Source: Galeopsis tetrahit
Lineage: Eukaryota; Streptophyta; Magnoliopsida; Lamiales; Lamiaceae
Length of the DNA stretch: 64,000 nt
NCBI GenBank assembly: GCA_963675135.1
Contig: OY776122.1
Location: forward strand, 20,028,881-20,092,880
Direction: 5' to 3'
Shown here: one piece after another, positions 1 through 10,230 of the stretch
Layout: each line of letters begins with the position of its first letter
Numbering within the stretch: the first letter of the stretch is position 1
Position numbers and translations under genes: made by a program
The notes under the pieces: model-generated
The model's database searches: none
What the model saw: the letters and a program-made list of their open reading frames with translations, nothing else
What the model was told of the DNA's origin: nothing

Positions 1-158
1 GTTTTTGACGTCGTCGCCCATAGCCAAAGTTGCGCGCATGGATGTTTGCCGTTTTTACAAAGTTTTCAGATTGCCTCCTAGGTTTGCATCCCTCACTGAA
101 TTGGCCTTAGAATCAATTGTGTCGAGACGGTTTTTGAATTTGAGGCCTCGGGTGCAGA
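1..158 (+). repeat. Reference type A monomer (158 bp)
   Basis: Diagnostic A states against B are CAAAGTTG (or CAAACTTG) at 25-32, CATGGATGTTTGCC at 37-50, CCTAGG at 77-82, CATCCCTCAC at 87-96, GGCCTTAG at 103-110, GAGACGG at 124-130 and a GCAGAG junction into the next unit. The AvrII-type site CCTAGG is confined to A units, so it recurs once per dimer. Subtypes differ mainly at position 29 (G, C or rarely T), at C/T in GAGGYCTC (near 145), and in TACAAAG versus TAAAAAG near 57. Phase 1 is my choice of register; the biological start is unknown. Confidence 0.95.
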
Positions 159-315
159 GTTTTTGACGTCGTCGCCCATAGCCAAATTGCGCGCACGCTT
201 ATGCGCCGTTTTTACAAAGTTTTCAGATTGCCTCCCGGGTTTGAATTTCCCACTAAATTGGCCATAGAATCAATTTTGTCGGGAAAGTTTTTGAATTTGA
301 GGCCTCGGGTGCGAA
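159..315 (+). repeat. Reference type B monomer (157 bp), ACGCTTATG subtype
   Basis: B units lack one base at A position 29 (CAAATTGCGCGC). They carry GCTTGTG or GCTTATG where A has GGATGTT, YGGG instead of CTAGG, TTTCCCAC instead of CCCTCAC, GGCCATAG instead of GGCCTTAG, GAAAG instead of GACGG, and end in GCGAAG. This copy is the most divergent B subtype: GCGCACGCTTATGCGCC, CCCGGGTTTGAATTT, CACTAAATTGG and TTTTGTCGGGAAAG. Those states travel together as one haplotype across the array, for example at 789-945 and 6459-6615. Confidence 0.94.
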
Positions 316-473
316 GTTTTTGACGTCGTCGCCCATAGCCAAACTTGCGCGCATGGATGTTTGCCGTTTTTACAAAGTTTTCAGATTGCCTCCTAGGTTT
401 GCATCCCTCACTGAATTGGCCTTAGAATCAATTGTGTCGAGACGGTTTTTGAATTTGAGGTCTCGGGTGCAGA

Positions 474-630
474 GTTTTTGACGTCGTCGCCCATAGCCAA
501 ATTGCGCGCATGCTTGTGTGCCGTTTTTACAAAGTTTTCAGATTGCCTCTCGGGTTTGCATTCCCCACTGAATTGGCCATAGAATCAATTGTGTCGAGAA
601 AGTTTTTGAATTTGAGGCCTCGGGTGCGAA
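474..630 (+). repeat. B subtype with TGTGTGCC and CTCGGG...ATTCCCC
   Basis: Example of the second common B haplotype: GCGCATGCTTGTGTGCC, CCTCTCGGGTTTGCATTCCCC, CACTGAATTGG and GTGTCGAGAAAG. It normally follows an A unit whose tail reads GAGGTCTC and precedes an A unit with CAAAGTTG. Identical examples include the B unit at 6774-6930. Confidence 0.88.
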
Positions 631-945
631 GTTTTTGACGTCGTCGCCCATAGCCAAAGTTGCGCGCATGGATGTTTGCCGTTTTTACAAAGTTTTCAGA
701 TTGCCTCCTAGGTTTGCATCCCTCACTGAATTGGCCTTAGAATCAATTGTGTCGAGACGGTTTTTGAATTTGAGGCCTCGGGTGCAGAGTTTTTGACGTC
801 GTCGCCCATAGCCAAATTGCGCGCACGCTTATGCGCCGTTTTTACAAAGTTTTCAGATTGCCTCCCGGGTTTGAATTTCCCACTAAATTGGCCATAGAAT
901 CAATTTTGTCGGGAAAGTTTTTGAATTTGAGGCCGCAGGTGCGAA

Positions 946-1103
946 GTTTTTGACGTCGTCGCCCATAGCCAAACTTGCGCGCATGGATGTTTGCCGTTTT
1001 TAAAAAGTTTTCAGATTGCCTCCTAGGTTTGCATCCCTCACTGAATTGGCCTTAGAATCAATTGTGTCAAGACGGTTTTTGAATTTGAGGCCTCGGGTGC
1101 AGA
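946..1103 (+). repeat. A subtype with TTTTTAAAAAG and GTGTCAAGACGG
   Basis: This A haplotype has TAAAAAG instead of TACAAAG and GTCAAGACGG instead of GTCGAGACGG, the latter a CpG to CpA change. It usually follows a B unit ending GGCCTCAGGTGCGAAG. It is also the left partner at eight of the nine A-A register slips, which makes it the key marker for the 26-40 kb region. Other copies start at 7246, 8823, 21429 and 25839. Confidence 0.88.
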
Positions 1104-1260
1104 GTTTTTGACGTCGTCGCCCATAGCCAAATTGCGCGCATGCTTGTGCGCCGTTTTTACAAAGTTTTCAGATTGCCTCCTGGGTTTGCATTTCCCACTG
1201 AATTGGCCATAGAATCAATTGTGTCGAGAAAGTTTTTGAATTTGAGGCCTCGGGTGCGAA
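1104..1260 (+). repeat. B subtype with TGTGCGCC and CCTGGG...ATTTCCC
   Basis: Example of the third common B haplotype: GCGCATGCTTGTGCGCC, CCTCCTGGGTTTGCATTTCCC, CACTGAATTGG and GTGTCGAGAAAG. A close sister differs only by CCCGGG in place of CCTGGG, for example in the B unit near 8040-8190. It is the B unit closest to A and the one I used for the 91% identity estimate. Confidence 0.86.
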
Positions 1261-3465
1261 GTTTTTTACGTCGTCGCCCATAGCCAAACTTGCGCGCATG
1301 GATGTTTGCCGTTTTTACAAAGTTTTCAGATTGACTCCTAGGTTTTCATCCCTCACTGAATTGGCCTTAGAATCAATTGTGTCGAGACGGTTTTTGAATT
1401 TGAGGCCTCGGGTGCAGAGTTTTTGACGTCGTCGCCCATAGCCAAATTGCGCGCATGCTTGTGCGCCGTTTTTACAAAGTTTTCAGATTGCCTCCTGGGT
1501 TTGCATTCCCCAATGAATTGGCCATAGAATCAATTGTGTCGAGAAAGTTTTTGAATTTGAGGCCTCGGGTGCGAAGTTTTTGACGTCGTCGCCTATAGCC
1601 AAACTTGCGCGAATGGATGTTTGCCGTTTTTACAAAGTTTTCAGATTGCCTTCTAGGTTTGCATCCCTCACTGAATTGGCCTTAGAATCAATTGTGTCGA
1701 GACGGTTTTTGAATTTGAGGTCTCGGGTGCAGAGTTTTTGACGTCGTCGCCCCTAGCCAAATTGCGCGCATGCTTGTGCGCCGTTTTTACAAAGTTTTCA
1801 GATTGCCTCCTGGGTTTGCATTCCCCAATGAATTGGCCATAGAATCAATTGTGTCGAGAAAGTTTTTGAATTTGAGGGCTCGGGTGCGAAGTTTTTGACG
1901 TCGTCGCCCATAGCCAAACTTGCGCGCATGGATGTTTGCCGTTTTTACAAAGTTTTCAGAATGCCTCCTAGGTTTGCATCACTCACTGAATTGGCCTTAG
2001 AATCAATTGTGTCGAGACGGTTTTTGAATTTGAGGTCTCGGGTGCAGAGTTTTTGACGTCGTCGCCCCTAGCCAAATTGCGCGCATGCTTGTGCGCCGTT
2101 TTTACAAAGTTTTCAGATTGCCTCCTGGGTTTGCATTTCCTACTGAATTGGCCATAGAATCAATTGTGTCGAGAAAGTTTTTGAATTTGAGGCCTCGGGT
2201 GCGAAGTTTTTTACGTCGTCGCCCATAGCCAAACTTGCGCGCATGGATGTTTGCCGTTTTTACAAAGTTTTCAGATTGACTCCTAGGTTTTCATCCCTCA
2301 CTGAATTGGCCTTAGAATCAATTGTGTCGAGACGGTTTTTGAATTTGAGGCCTCGGGTGCAGAGTTTTTGACGTCGTCGCCCATAGCCAAATTGCGCGCA
2401 TGCTTGTGCGCCGTTTTTACAAAGTTTTCAGATTGCCTCCTGGGTTTGCATTCCCCAATGAATTGGCCATAGAATCAATTGTGTCGAGAAAGTTTTTGAA
2501 TTTGAGGCCTCGGGTGCGAAGTTTTTGACGTCGTCGCCTATAGCCAAACTTGCGCGAATGGATGTTTGCCGTTTTTACAAAGTTTTCAGATTGCCTCCTA
2601 GGTTTGCATCCCTCACTGAATTGGCCTTAGAATCAATTGTGTCGAGACGGTTTTTGAATTTGAGGTCTCGGGTGCAGAGTTTTTGACGTCGTCGCCCATA
2701 GCCAAATTGCGCGCATGCTTGTGCGCCGTTTTTACAAAGTTTTCAGATTGCCTCCTGGGTTTGCATTTCCCACTGAATTGGCCATAGAATCAACTGTGTC
2801 AAGAAAGTTTTTGAATTTGAGGCCTCGTGTGCGAAGTTTTTGACGTCGTCGCCTATAGCCAAACTTGCGCGCATGGATGTTTGCCGTTTTTACAAAGTTT
2901 TCAGATTGCCTCCTAGGTTTGCATCCCTCACTGAATTGGCCTTAGAATCAATTGTGTCGAGACGGTTTTTGAATTTGAGGTCTCGGGTGCAGAGTTTTTG
3001 ACGTCGTCGCCCATAGCCAAATTGCGCGCATGCTTGTGTGCCGTTTTTACAAAGTTTTCAGATTGCCTCTCGGGTTTGCATTCCCCACTGAATTGGCCAT
3101 AGAATCAATTGTGTCGAGAAAGTTTTTGAATTTGAGGCCTCGGGTGCGAAGTTTTTGACGTCGTCGCCCATAGCCAAAGTTGCGCGCATGGATGTTTGCC
3201 GTTTTTACAAAGTTTTCAGATTGCCTCCTAGGTTTGCATCCCTCACTGAATTGGCCTTAGAATCAATTGTGTCGAGACGGTTTTTGAATTTGAGGCCTCG
3301 GGTGCAGAGTTTTTGACGTCGTCGCCCATAGCCAAATTGCGCGCATGCTTGTGCGCCGTTTTTACAAAGTTTTCAGATTGCCTCCTGGGTTTGCATTTCC
3401 CACTGAATTGGCCATAGAATCAATTGTGTCGAGAAAGTTTTTGAATTTGAGGCCTCGGGTGCGAA

Positions 3466-4095
3466 GTTGTTGACGTCGTCGCCTATAGCCAAACTTGCGC
3501 GCATGAATGTTTGCCGTTTTTACAAAGTTTTCAGATTGCCTCCTAGATTTGCATCCCTCACTGAATTGGCCTTAGAATCAATTGTGTCGAGACGGTTTTT
3601 GAATTTGAGGTCTCGGGTGCAAAGTTTTTGACGTCGTCGCCCATAACCAAATTGCGCGCATGCTTGTGTGCCGTTTTTACAAAGTTTTCAGATTGCCTCT
3701 CGGGTTTGCATTTCCCACTGAATTGGCCATAGAATCAATTGTGTTGAGAAAGTTTTTGAATTTGAGGCCTCGGGTGCGAAGTTTTTGACGTCGTCGCCCA
3801 TAGCCAAACTTGCGCGCATGGATGTTTGCCGTTTTTACAAAGTTTTCAGAATGCCTCCTAGGTTTGCATCCCTCACTGAATTGGTCTTAGAATCAATTGT
3901 GTCGAGACGGTTTTTGAATTTGAGGTCTCGGGTGCAGAGTTTTTGACATCGTCGCCCCTAGCCAAATTGCGCGCATGCTTGTGCGCCGTTTTTACAAAGT
4001 TTTCAGATTGCCTCCTGGGTTTGCATTTCCCACTGAATTGGCCATATTATCAATTGTGTCGAGAAAGTTTTTGAATTTGAGGGCTCGGGTGCGAA
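3466..4095. repeat. 630-bp marker cassette, divergent early form
   Basis: Two dimers with a run of rare states: AAGTTGTTGACG head, CCTAGATTTG, GTGTTGAGAAAG, CAGAATGCC, GACATCGTCGCCCC, GCCATATTATC and GAGGGCTC. It differs from the other five copies by CATGAATG, CCCATAACC and TTGGTCTTAG, and by lacking TTCGAAG, TTTTAAG and ATTACCC. That makes it an older or sister version. Confidence 0.85.
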
Positions 4096-5985
4096 GTTTT
4101 TGACGTCGTCGCCCATAGCCAAACTTGCGCGCATGGATGTTTGCCGTTTTTACAAAGTTTTCAGATTGCCTCCTAGGTTTGCATCCCTCACTGAATTGGC
4201 CTTAGAATCAATTGTGTCGAGACGGTTTTTGAATTTGAGGCCTCGGGTGCAGAGTTTTTGACGTCGTCGCCCATAGCCAAATTGCGCGCATGCTTGTGCG
4301 CCGTTTTTACAAAGTTTTCAGATTGCCTCCTGGGTTTGCATTTCCCACTGAATTGGCCATAGAATCAATTGTGTCGAGAAAGTTTTTGAATTTGAGGTCT
4401 CGGGTGCGAAGTTTTTGACGTCGTCGCCTATAGCCAAACTTGCGCGCATGGATGTTTGCCGTTTTTACAAAGTTTTCAGATTGCCTCCTAGGTTTGCATC
4501 CCTCACTGAATTGGCCTTAGAATCAATTGTGTCGAGACGGTTTTTGAATTTGAGGTCTCGGGTGCAGAGTTTTTGACGTCGTCGCCCATAGCCAAATTGC
4601 GCGCATGCTTGTGTGCCGTTTTTACAAAGTTTTCAGATTGCCTCTCGGGTTTGCATTCCCCACTGAATTGGCCATAGAATCAATTGTGTCGAGAAAGTTT
4701 TTGAATTTGAGGCCTCGGGTGTGAAGTTTTTGACGTCGTCGCCCATAGCCAAAGTTGCGCGCATGGATGTTTGCCGTTTTTACAAAGTTTTCAGATTGCC
4801 TCCTAGGTTTGCATCCCTCACTGAATTGGCCTTAGAATCAATTGTGTCGAGACGGTTTTTGAATTTGAGGCCTCGGGTGCAGAGTTTTTGACGTCGTCGC
4901 CCATAGCCAAATTGCGCGCATGCTTGTGCGCCGTTTTTACAAAGTTTTCAGATTGCCTCCCGGGTTTGCATTTCCCACTGAATTGGCCATAGAATCAATT
5001 GTGTCGAGAAAGTTTTTGAATTTGAGGCCTCGGGTGCGAAGTTTTTGACGTCGTCGCCCATAGCCAAACTTGCGCGCATGGATGTTTGCCGTTTTTACAA
5101 AGTTTTCAGATTGCCTCCTAGGTTTGCATCCCTCACTGAATTGGCCTTAGAATCAATTGTGTCGAGACGGTTTTTGAATTTGAGGCCTCGGGTGCAGAGT
5201 TTTTGACGTCGTCGCCCATAGCCAAATTGCGCGCATGCTTGTGCGCCGTTTTTACAAAGTTTTCAGATTGCCTCCTGGGTTTGCATTTCCCACTGAATTG
5301 GCCATAGAATCAATTGTGTCGAGAAAGTTTTTGAATTTGAGGTCTCGGGTGCGAAGTTTTTGACGTCGTCGCCTATAGCCAAACTTGCGCGCATGGATGT
5401 TTGCCGTTTTTACAAAGTTTTCAGATTGCCTCCTAGGTTTGCATCCCTCACTGAATTGGCCTTAGAATCAATTGTGTCGAGACGGTTTTTGAATTTGAGG
5501 TCTCGGGTGCAGAGTTTTTGACGTCGTCGCCCATAGCCAAATTGCGCGCATGCTTGTGTGCCGTTTTTACAAAGTTTTCAGATTGCCTCTCGGGTTTGCA
5601 TTCCCCACTGAATTGGCCATAGAATCAATTGTGTCGAGAAAGTTTTTGAATTTGAGGCCTCGGGTGCGAAGTTTTTGACGTCGTCGCCCATAGCCAAAGT
5701 TGCGCGCATGGATGTTTGCCGTTTTTACAAAGTTTTCAGATTGCCTCCTAGGTTTGCATCCCTCACTGAATTGGCCTTAGAATCAATTGTGTCTAGACGG
5801 TTTTTGAATTTGAGGCCTCGGGTGCAGAGTTTTTGACGTCGTCGCCCATAGCCAAATTGCGCGCATGCTTGTGCGCCGTTTTTACAAAGTTTTCAGATTG
5901 CCTCCCGGGTTTGCATTTCCCACTGAATTGGCCATAGAATCAATTGTGTCGAGAAAGTTTTTGAATTTGAGGCCTCGGGTGCGAA
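4096..5985. repeat. 945-bp (6-monomer) tandem higher-order repeat, two copies
   Basis: Bases 4096-5055 match 5041-6000 at an offset of 945 bp (three dimers), with two differences seen: GGTGTGAAG at 4722 versus GGTGCGAAG, and GTCTAGACGG at about 5793 versus GTCGAGACGG. The match stops at about 6001, where CGCCCATA becomes CGCCTATA. The same 945-bp spacing links the rare GTTTTTTACG heads at 1261 and 2206, so this register has been used more than once on the left side. Confidence 0.82.
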
Positions 5986-6300
5986 GTTTTTGACGTCGTC
6001 GCCTATAGCCAAACTTGCGCGCATGGATGTTTGCCGTTTTTACAAAGTTTTCAGATTGCCTCCTAGGTTTGCATCCCTCACTGAATTGGCCTTAGAATCA
6101 ATTGTGTCGAGACGGTTTTTGAATTTGAGGCCTCGGGTGCAGAGTTTTTGACGTCGTCGCCCATAGCCAAATTGCGCGCATGCTTGTGCGCCGTTTTTAC
6201 AAAGTTTTCAGATTGCCTCCTGGGTTTGCATTTCCCACTAAATTGGCCATAGAATCAATTGTGTCGAGAAAGTTTTTGAATTTGAGGCCTCAGGTGCGAA

Positions 6301-7479
6301 GTTTTTGACGTCGTCGCCCATAGCCAAAGTTGCGCGCATGGATGTTTGCCGTTTTTACAAAGTTTTCAGATTGCCTCCTAGGTTTGCATCCCTCACTGAA
6401 TTGGCCTTAGAATCAATTGTGTCGAGACGGTTTTTGAATTTGAGGCCTCGGGTGCAGAGTTTTTGACGTCGTCGCCCATAGCCAAATTGCGCGCACGCTT
6501 ATGCGCCGTTTTTACAAAGTTTTCAGATTGCCTCCCGGGTTTGAATTTCCCACTAAATTGGCCATAGAATCAATTTTGTCGGGAAAGTTTTTGAATTTGA
6601 GGCCTCGGGTGCGAAGTTTTTGACGTCGTCGCCCATAGCCAAACTTGCGCGCATGGATGTTTGCCGTTTTTACAAAGTTTTCAGATTGCCTCCTAGGTTT
6701 GCATCCCTCACTGAATTGGCCTTAGAATCAATTGTGTCGAGACGGTTTTTGAATTTGAGGTCTCGGGTGCAGAGTTTTTGACGTCGTCGCCCATAGCCAA
6801 ATTGCGCGCATGCTTGTGTGCCGTTTTTACAAAGTTTTCAGATTGCCTCTCGGGTTTGCATTCCCCACTGAATTGGCCATAGAATCAATTGTGTCGAGAA
6901 AGTTTTTGAATTTGAGGCCTCGGGTGCGAAGTTTTTGACGTCGTCGCCCATAGCCAAAGTTGCGCGCATGGATGATTGCCGTTTTTACAAAGTTTTCAGA
7001 TTGCCTCCTAGGTTTGCATCCCTCACTGAATTGGCCTTAGAATCAATTGTGTCGAGACGGTTTTTGAATTTGAGGCCTCGGGTGCAGAGTTTTTGACGTC
7101 GTCGCCTATAGCCAAATTGCGCGCACGCTTATGCGACGTTTTTACAAAGTTTTCAGATTGCCTCCCGGGTTTGAATTTCCCACTAAATTGGCCATAGAAT
7201 CAATTTTGTCGGGAAAGTTTTTGAATTTGAGGCCTCAGGTGCGAAGTTTTTGACGTCGTCGCCCATAGCCAAACTTGCGCGCATGGATGTTTGCCGTTTT
7301 TAAAAAGTTTTCAGATTGCCTCCTAGGTTTGCATCCCTCACTGAATTGGCCTTAGAATCAATTGTGTCAAGACGGTTTTTGAATTTGAGGCCTCGGGTGC
7401 AGAGTTTTTGACGTCGTCGCCCATAGCCAAATTGCGCGCATGCTTGTGCGCCGTTTTTACAAAGTTTTCAGATTGCCTC
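6301..7479. repeat. Copy 2 of the 6,300-bp-offset duplication
   Basis: Partner of 1-1179. This copy carries the private variants GATGATTGCC (near 6975), CGCCTATAGCC (near 7107) and ATGCGACG (near 7136). The last two recur in the B units near 8680 and 14670, which shows that this version seeded the next duplications to the right. Confidence 0.8.
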
Positions 7480-8028
7480 CCGGGTTTGCATTTCCCACTG
7501 AATTGGCCATATAGAATCAATTGTGTCGAGAAAGTTTTTGAATTTGAGGCCTCGGGTGCGAAGTTTTTGACGTCGTCGCCCATAGCCAAACTTGCGCGCA
7601 TGGATGTTTGCCGTTTTTACAAAGTTTTCAGATTGCCTCCTAGGTTTGCATCCCTCACTGAATTGGCCTTAGAATCAATTGTGTCGAGACGGTTTTTGAA
7701 TTTGAGGCCTCGGGTGCAGAGTTTTTGACGTCGTCGCCCATAGCCAAATTGCGCGCACGCTTATGCGCCGTTTTTACAAAGTTTTCAGATTGCCTCCCGG
7801 GTTTGAATTTCCCACTAAATTGGCCATAGAATCAATTTTGTCGGGAAAGTTTTTGAATTTGAGGCCTCAGGTGCGAAGTTTTTGACGTCGTCGCCCATAG
7901 CCAAACTTGCGCGTATGGATGTTTGCCGTTTTTAAAAAGTTTTCAGATTGCCTCCTAGGTTTGCATCCCTCACTGAATTGGCCTTAGAATCAATTGTGTC
8001 AAGACGGTTTTTGAATTTGAGGCCTCGG
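6580..8028. repeat. Copy 1 of a 1,577-bp tandem duplication
   Basis: About 1.45 kb matches roughly 8160-9605 at an offset of 1,577 (five dimers plus the 2-bp insertion). Shared private markers are CGCCTATAGCC, ATGCGACG, the inserted CCATATAG and GCGCGTATGG. Two mismatches were seen: GATGATTG/GATGTTTG and TTGAATTT/TTGCATTT. It ends where CGGATGCAG (8037) meets CGGGTGCAG. Confidence 0.78.
7404..7562 (+). repeat. B monomer with 2-bp AT insertion (copy 1)
   Basis: GGCCATAGAATC has become GGCCATATAGAATC at 7507-7514, an AT duplication that makes this unit 159 bp. Downstream dimers shift by +2. The shift carries a short frame past its usual stop, which explains the open frames at this position on both strands. 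Confidence 0.93.
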
Positions 8029-8159
8029 ATGCAGAGTTTTTGACGTCGTCGCCCATAGCCAAATTGCGCGCATGCTTGTGCGCCGTTTTTACAAAGTTTT
8101 CAGATTGCCTCCCGGGTTTGCATTTCCCACTGAATTGGCCATAGAATCAATTGTGTCGA

Positions 8160-9605
8160 GAAAGTTTTTGAATTTGAGGCCTCGGGTGCGAAGTTTTTGA
8201 CGTCGTCGCCCATAGCCAAACTTGCGCGCATGGATGTTTGCCGTTTTTACAAAGTTTTCAGATTGCCTCCTAGGTTTGCATCCCTCACTGAATTGGCCTT
8301 AGAATCAATTGTGTCGAGACGGTTTTTGAATTTGAGGTCTCGGGTGCAGAGTTTTTGACGTCGTCGCCCATAGCCAAATTGCGCGCATGCTTGTGTGCCG
8401 TTTTTACAAAGTTTTCAGATTGCCTCTCGGGTTTGCATTCCCCACTGAATTGGCCATAGAATCAATTGTGTCGAGAAAGTTTTTGAATTTGAGGCCTCGG
8501 GTGCGAAGTTTTTGACGTCGTCGCCCATAGCCAAAGTTGCGCGCATGGATGTTTGCCGTTTTTACAAAGTTTTCAGATTGCCTCCTAGGTTTGCATCCCT
8601 CACTGAATTGGCCTTAGAATCAATTGTGTCGAGACGGTTTTTGAATTTGAGGCCTCGGGTGCAGAGTTTTTGACGTCGTCGCCTATAGCCAAATTGCGCG
8701 CACGCTTATGCGACGTTTTTACAAAGTTTTCAGATTGCCTCCCGGGTTTGCATTTCCCACTAAATTGGCCATAGAATCAATTTTGTCGGGAAAGTTTTTG
8801 AATTTGAGGCCTCAGGTGCGAAGTTTTTGACGTCGTCGCCCATAGCCAAACTTGCGCGCATGGATGTTTGCCGTTTTTAAAAAGTTTTCAGATTGCCTCC
8901 TAGGTTTGCATCCCTCACTGAATTGGCCTTAGAATCAATTGTGTCAAGACGGTTTTTGAATTTGAGGCCTCGGGTGCAGAGTTTTTGACGTCGTCGCCCA
9001 TAGCCAAATTGCGCGCATGCTTGTGCGCCGTTTTTACAAAGTTTTCAGATTGCCTCCCGGGTTTGCATTTCCCACTGAATTGGCCATATAGAATCAATTG
9101 TGTCGAGAAAGTTTTTGAATTTGAGGCCTCGGGTGCGAAGTTTTTGACGTCGTCGCCCATAGCCAAACTTGCGCGCATGGATGTTTGCCGTTTTTACAAA
9201 GTTTTCAGATTGCCTCCTAGGTTTGCATCCCTCACTGAATTGGCCTTAGAATCAATTGTGTCGAGACGGTTTTTGAATTTGAGGCCTCGGGTGCAGAGTT
9301 TTTGACGTCGTCGCCCATAGCCAAATTGCGCGCACGCTTATGCGCCGTTTTTACAAAGTTTTCAGATTGCCTCCCGGGTTTGAATTTCCCACTAAATTGG
9401 CCATAGAATCAATTTTGTCGGGAAAGTTTTTGAATTTGAGGCCTCAGGTGCGAAGTTTTTGACGTCGTCGCCCATAGCCAAACTTGCGCGTATGGATGTT
9501 TGCCGTTTTTAAAAAGTTTTCAGATTGCCTCCTAGGTTTGCATCCCTCACTGAATTGGCCTTAGAATCAATTGTGTCAAGACGGTTTTTGAATTTGAGGC
9601 CTCGG
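8160..9605. repeat. Copy 2 of the 1,577-bp tandem duplication
   Basis: Right-hand partner of 6580-8028. After about 9605 it continues in a different haplotype (CTCGGG...ATTCCCC), so the exchange point lies inside ordinary repeat sequence and leaves no junction scar. Confidence 0.77.
8981..9139 (+). repeat. B monomer with 2-bp AT insertion (copy 2)
   Basis: Same CCATATAG insertion near 9084-9091, in the same haplotype context as the unit at 7404. It is therefore identical by descent through the 1,577-bp duplication rather than a second slippage event. Confidence 0.93.
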
Positions 9606-10230
9606 GTGCAGAGTTTTTGACGTCGTCGCCCATAGCCAAATTGCGCGCATGCTTGTGCGCCGTTTTTACAAAGTTTTCAGATTGCCTCTCGGGTTTGCAT
9701 TCCCCACTGAATTGGCCATAGAATCAATTGTGTCGAGAAAGTTTTTGAATTTGAGGCCTCGGGTGCGAAGTTTTTGACGTCGTCGCCCATAGCCAAACTT
9801 GCGCGCATGGATGTTTGCCGTTTTTACAAAGTTTTCAGATTGCCTCCTAGGTTTGCATCCCTCACTGAATTGGCCTTAGAATCAATTGTGTCGAGACGGT
9901 TTTTGAATTTGAGGCCTCGGGTGCAGAGTTTTTGACGTCGTCGCCCATAGCCAAATTGCGCGCACGCTTATGCGCCGTTTTTACAAAGTTTTCAGATTGC
10001 CTCCCGGGTTTGAATTTCCCACTAAATTGGCCATAGAATCAATTTTGTCGGGAAAGTTTTTGAATTTGAGGCCTCAGGTGCGAAGTTTTTGACGTCGTCG
10101 CCCATAGCCAAACTTGCGCGCATGGATGTTGTCCGTTTTTACAAAGTTTTCAGATTGCCTCCTAGGTTTGCATCCCTCACTGAATTGGCCTTAGAATCAA
10201 TTGTGTCGAGACGGTTTTTGAATTTGAGGT

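Larger units (their letters stand above)
1..315 (+). repeat. Reference A-B dimer (315 bp basic unit)
   Basis: A and B alternate almost everywhere, so 315 bp is the effective unit. The length is 3 x 105, so a reading frame is preserved from dimer to dimer, yet no frame stays open across a standard dimer. Relative to A, the differences fall at 29, 41, 42, 46, 47, 80, 90, 91, 93, 107, 128, 129, 156 and 157. Segments 1-28, 48-79, 108-127 and 130-155 are shared. Confidence 0.95.
1..1179. repeat. Copy 1 of a 6,300-bp-offset duplication
   Basis: Matches 6301-7479 (20 dimers away) with about four substitutions found by eye: GATGTTTGCC/GATGATTGCC, CGCCCATA/CGCCTATA, ATGCGCC/ATGCGAC and GGCCGCAGG/GGCCTCAGG. 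The match breaks at CCTGGG versus CCCGGG near 1180/7480. The left end of the window cuts the block, so its true start is unknown. Confidence 0.8.

Noticed and set aside
1..315. Transcription factor or CENP-B site in the monomer (GACGTC palindrome, GCGCGC)
   Set aside because: GACGTC is only six bases and occurs in nearly every unit. I found no sequence matching the CENP-B box (YTTCGTTGGAARCGGGA) in the reference A or B unit.
7338..7728. Overlapping open frames of 87 codons (minus) and 106 codons (plus), repeated near 8915, 10177 and 14904
   Set aside because: They are translations of satellite units opened by the 2-bp AT insertion. The sequence is the same repeat as the surrounding DNA, the frames overlap on opposite strands, and no promoter, intron or protein family is visible.
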